A stretch of 7,989 bases of DNA from a bacterium UBP9_UBA1432 (GTDB taxonomy: Bacteria > Vulcanimicrobiota > Xenobia > Xenobiales > Xenobiaceae), in assembly GCA_002329445.1 (NCBI GenBank), contig DCTU01000089.1, positions 920 through 8,908 of the forward strand, in the 5' to 3' direction. Positions 6,120-7,989 of this stretch are shown here, in pieces; within the stretch, counting starts at the first letter, position 1; each line of letters begins with the position of its first letter. The translations under genes and the position numbers were made by a program. The notes under the pieces are model-generated. The model worked only from the letters and a program-made list of their open reading frames with translations. It had not been told where the DNA came from and made no database searches.

Positions 6120-7565
6120 CTATTCCGGCTCGAAGTCCAGGTCTTCGACGGGTTGTCTTTCGAACTTCACGTCCCGGGCCAGGGTCAGGTCAAAGAACAC
6201 CCAGTCGCTCACCGCCAGGGCCCCCGAGCGCGCCAGTTGCAGGTGGCTGATCCCGGGGTAGACGGCGATGGTCTGGCGTCCATGCCGGCGCTCCTGGTCC
6301 TCGGTGAATCCCCTCAGGACGCTGCGGATGACGAAGGGGTTGAACTCGTACATCATCGGGACCACGAAGTCCACCTTCCAGGCATACCAGTCCTGGCAGG
6401 CGAAATCGTAGCCTGAGAGGCGGCGCCGGCCGTTGTCCCGCTCCCGGTAGTACAGGGGCAGGACGGCAGCCGACAGGGCGATCCGCCGATCGAGCCCTTC
6501 CCGGATCCGGTTGACCAGTGCCGTCAGGGCCGCCTGGCGGCGCTCGAGGATCTCCCGGCAGCGCTGGTAGCGCTCCATCTGGGCCGGGTCGGCCGGGTTG
6601 TAGTAGCTGTACGATCCGCTCTGGATCCCCAGGTCTTCGGGCAGGCCCTGGCCATCCACCGGGAAGCGGATATGGTCCAGGTGCAGGCCGGCCAGCCCCG
6701 GGTGCCCGGCGGCCAGGTTCAGCAGGGCGGCTTCCAGGCGACGGGCCACCTCGGGGTGTTCGGGGTTGAGGAAGACGGGGCGCAGTTGCTTGTTTCGGGG
6801 GGCAGGGAAGGGGTCTTCGACCGACGAGATCAGGAGGAATCCCGGTTCGCGGGCCCCGGCGCGCAGGGCCTGACGCACCAGGGCGCCCAGGGGATTCCCT
6901 CCATGGGGGACGCCGTGCCGGGCCAGGATCTTCTCCAACTCCCGGGGCTCGCTGGTCCGGTCGAAGAGGTCCGCAGCCTCGGACAGAAGCGTCCGGGTGG
7001 CAGGGGCCGCGACCGGCGAGTCCTTCAGGCGCGTGGCCTCCCCTCGCAGCCAGGTGGCCAGCAGGTCGTTCCAGAGGCTCTGCCCTGAATGCCAGGGAAG
7101 CATCACCGACGTGTTGTCCATCTTCCAGTAGAAGGCGTGGCACCAGGCGTGGATCTCGATCCCCAGGGGGCGGGCCTCGTCGATGAAGATCTGCAGGGGA
7201 TCCTGCACTTCGTCCGCCAGGACGCGGTAGTCCCAGCGCAGGTGGCGGTAGACCGGCAGGCCCTCGATCCCGGGACGGAACGGCTGGACCGCGGCGCGGT
7301 AGTTCGCGGTCTGGATCCCCGGCGCGATCGAGTAGCCGCGCAGCCAGGTCTCCAGGAAGACGGTGTTGACGCCTTCGGCAGCCAGGCGCTCCAGGGTCTG
7401 GCGGGCGATCCGGCGCACCTCGTCTTCAGTGTAGGAGCGCGTCCCCGGCAGGATCCAGTCTGGGGCCAACCAGACCCCCGAGACCCCTCCAGGGGCCGCT
7501 TTCACGCCCAGCGGCAACAGGGAGAGCGCAAGCAGGAAGACGACGACAAGCAGGGCCCGGCGCAT
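6120..7565 (-). CDS. Secreted GHL10 / DUF187 family glycosyl-hydrolase-like protein
   Basis: The 481-residue precursor has a Sec signal peptide (MRR, a hydrophobic core at 4-21, likely cleavage after VKA or KAA near residue 23-24). It then has a TIM-barrel domain of the glycosyl-hydrolase-like 10 group (DUF187, relatives of YngK). Seen: GVWLAPDWIL at 30-39 (strand 1), EGVNTVFLETWLRGYS at 64-79, GIEIHAWCHAFYW at 135-147, FLNPEHPEVARRLE at 265-278, GLHLDHIRFP at 293-302 (with Asp297 and Arg300, the family's D-x-[IV]-R-[FY]-P signature), SAAVLPLYYR at 365-374, and WYAWKVDFVVPMMYEFN at 393-409. Between about 150 and 262 there is a predominantly helical stretch longer than I expect for the core. 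The substrate is unknown; family members are thought to act on cell-wall or surface polysaccharide, but this is not shown here. The ATG at 7565 is chosen because it begins the signal peptide and has GGAGGT five bases upstream; the longer frame to 7646 would bury the signal. It is followed by the aquaporin gene and preceded at 61 bp by the repeat-protein gene. Confidence 0.85.
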   Translation of the reverse strand: MRRALLVVVFLLALSLLPLGVKAAPGGVSGVWLAPDWILPGTRSYTEDEVRRIARQTLERLAAEGVNTVFLETWLRGYSIAPGIQTANYRAAVQPFRPGIEGLPVYRHLRWDYRVLADEVQDPLQIFIDEARPLGIEIHAWCHAFYWKMDNTSVMLPWHSGQSLWNDLLATWLRGEATRLKDSPVAAPATRTLLSEAADLFDRTSEPRELEKILARHGVPHGGNPLGALVRQALRAGAREPGFLLISSVEDPFPAPRNKQLRPVFLNPEHPEVARRLEAALLNLAAGHPGLAGLHLDHIRFPVDGQGLPEDLGIQSGSYSYYNPADPAQMERYQRCREILERRQAALTALVNRIREGLDRRIALSAAVLPLYYRERDNGRRRLSGYDFACQDWYAWKVDFVVPMMYEFNPFVIRSVLRGFTEDQERRHGRQTIAVYPGISHLQLARSGALAVSDWVFFDLTLARDVKFERQPVEDLDFEPE

Positions 7566-7570
7566 CAACG

Positions 7571-7576
7571 ACCTCC
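7571..7576 (-). promoter_or_regulatory. Strong ribosome binding site of the GHL10 gene
   Basis: GGAGGT with a five-base spacer before the ATG at 7565 is the strongest Shine-Dalgarno match noticed in the window. It fixes the start at the signal peptide rather than at 7646. Confidence 0.8.
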
Positions 7577-7626
7577 GGAACGGAATCAGGCCGTCTTCCG
7601 CCCGGGGACGAGCGGTCCTTCCCGTT

Positions 7627-7989
7627 CTACCAGCCCCAGACCCCACACATCATGGGGATTCCGCACATCGGCATCATGGGCATGCAGAAGAGGCTGGCCA
7701 TCGGGAAGAGGAACCAGGCCGGGCTGACCAGCGGCATGGGCGGGATGAGCCAGGGGGTCATGCACATCGCCGTCCATGGCATCTGGAAGCCCGTTGGGTT
7801 GAACCAGGAGTCAAACCCGTAGCCCTGCGGCCCGAACCCTTGAGGCCCGTAGCCCTGGGGCCCGTAGCCCTGGGGCCCGTAGCCCTGAGGCCCGAAGCCC
7901 TGCGGCCCATAGCCCTGCGGCCCGAAGCCCTGAGGCCCGAAGCCCTGCGGCCCGAACCCTTGAGGCCCGTAGCCCTGCGGCCCGAACCC
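7627..7989 (-). CDS. C-terminal part of a GPQG[F/Y]-repeat protein with Met/Cys/Trp-rich tail (N-terminus beyond the window)
   Basis: This is an open minus-strand frame of 120 visible codons plus TAG at 7629-7627, running off the right edge with no start seen. Visible residues 1-57 are GF followed by eleven GPQG[F/Y] pentapeptides. Residues 58-120 form a tail of 63 residues with eleven Met, four Cys, six Trp and many Pro, including CMPMMPMC (102-109) and IPMMC (111-115), ending VWGW. Only one residue in 120 is charged, the Asp of GFDSW. Coding is supported because unit differences fall on third codon positions (CCG/CCT/CCC, CAG/CAA, GGC/GGG, TAC/TAT) or exchange Tyr for Phe. I do not recognise a family. 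The repeat resembles low-complexity Gly/Tyr/Pro-rich structural or surface proteins; the tail could be a membrane-associated or soft-metal-binding segment. These are inferences. The gene ends 61 bp before the GHL10 gene in the same direction, so co-transcription and an envelope or exported role are plausible. No signal peptide can be checked. Confidence 0.7.
   Translation of the reverse strand, partial: GFGPQGYGPQGFGPQGFGPQGFGPQGYGPQGFGPQGYGPQGYGPQGYGPQGFGPQGYGFDSWFNPTGFQMPWTAMCMTPWLIPPMPLVSPAWFLFPMASLFCMPMMPMCGIPMMCGVWGW
7819..7989 (-). repeat. Tandem 15-bp repeat array, eleven units plus a partial, continuing past the window
   Basis: There are eleven complete 15-bp units (7819-7983) and six bases of a twelfth. 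The minus-strand consensus is GGGCCNCAGGGCTWC, coding GPQG[F/Y]. Units two and ten (7834-7848 and 7954-7968, counted along the plus strand) share the same rare variant. They sit in an identical 34-base context, 120 bp apart, consistent with duplication of a block of eight units. The array end lies outside the window. Confidence 0.93.

Noticed and set aside
7566..7646. Longer start for the GHL10 protein at 7646
   Set aside because: It would place the signal peptide internally and overlap the end of the repeat-protein gene; the ATG at 7565 has a strong ribosome site.
7630..7818. Plus-strand open frame opposite the Met-rich tail (reading HIMGIPHIGIMG and onward)
   Set aside because: It hits a stop at the first repeat unit, while the minus frame continues unbroken from the selected repeat array to a stop just before the next gene.
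7819..7989. The tandem repeats considered as a CRISPR array or intergenic satellite
   Set aside because: Units are contiguous 15-mers without spacers, and their variation follows codon third positions on the minus strand.

Overview
This is a high-GC bacterial window (roughly two thirds G+C by eye) with tightly packed genes and no gene-free stretch above 300 bases. The largest gap is a 141-bp divergent intergenic region at 1780-1920. No rRNA, tRNA, CRISPR array, integrase, transposase or insertion sequence was seen. The gene mix gives no firm phylum: a class III PHA-synthase-like protein, an exported intradiol-dioxygenase-like protein, an 8-oxoguanine-deaminase-type amidohydrolase, a GT-C-like membrane protein, a glycerol facilitator and a secreted GHL10/DUF187 protein. 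A free-living, high-GC, probably Gram-negative bacterium is the most that can be inferred. High GC also produces very long antisense reading frames, which are treated as shadows.

Layout, left to right. (1) 77-1084 (+) encodes a PhaC-like alpha/beta hydrolase with a Cys-Asp-His triad; its frame is open to the left edge, so the start is uncertain. (2) 1081-1779 (-) encodes a membrane-anchored, proline-flanked intradiol dioxygenase-like domain. It converges on gene 1 with a 4-bp overlap of stop codons. (3) 1921-3366 (+) is divergent from gene 2 and encodes a zinc amidohydrolase that looks like 8-oxoguanine deaminase. (4) 3317-5215 (+) encodes a multi-pass membrane protein resembling GT-C glycosyltransferases, with a C-terminal soluble domain. 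(5) 5275-6009 (-) encodes a GlpF-type aquaglyceroporin. (6) 6120-7565 (-) encodes a secreted GHL10/DUF187 glycosyl-hydrolase-like protein. (7) 7627 to the right edge (-) encodes the C-terminal 120 residues of a low-complexity protein made of GPQG[F/Y] pentapeptides and a Met/Cys/Trp-rich tail.

Genes 7, 6 and 5 lie in the same direction with gaps of 61 and 110 bp and may be co-transcribed. Genes 3 and 4 overlap or nearly abut and may also be co-transcribed. The short gap between genes 4 and 5 (5216-5274) holds two mutually exclusive inverted repeats and a run of ten G.

The most unusual item is gene 7. Variation between its 15-bp repeat units falls almost entirely on third codon positions of the minus frame, which is strong internal evidence of coding. 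The visible 120 residues carry one charged residue. The second point of interest is the intradiol-like protein, which keeps one Tyr and the His-x-His pair but seems to lack the second Tyr iron ligand. No complete pathway or defence-type system can be assembled from this window.
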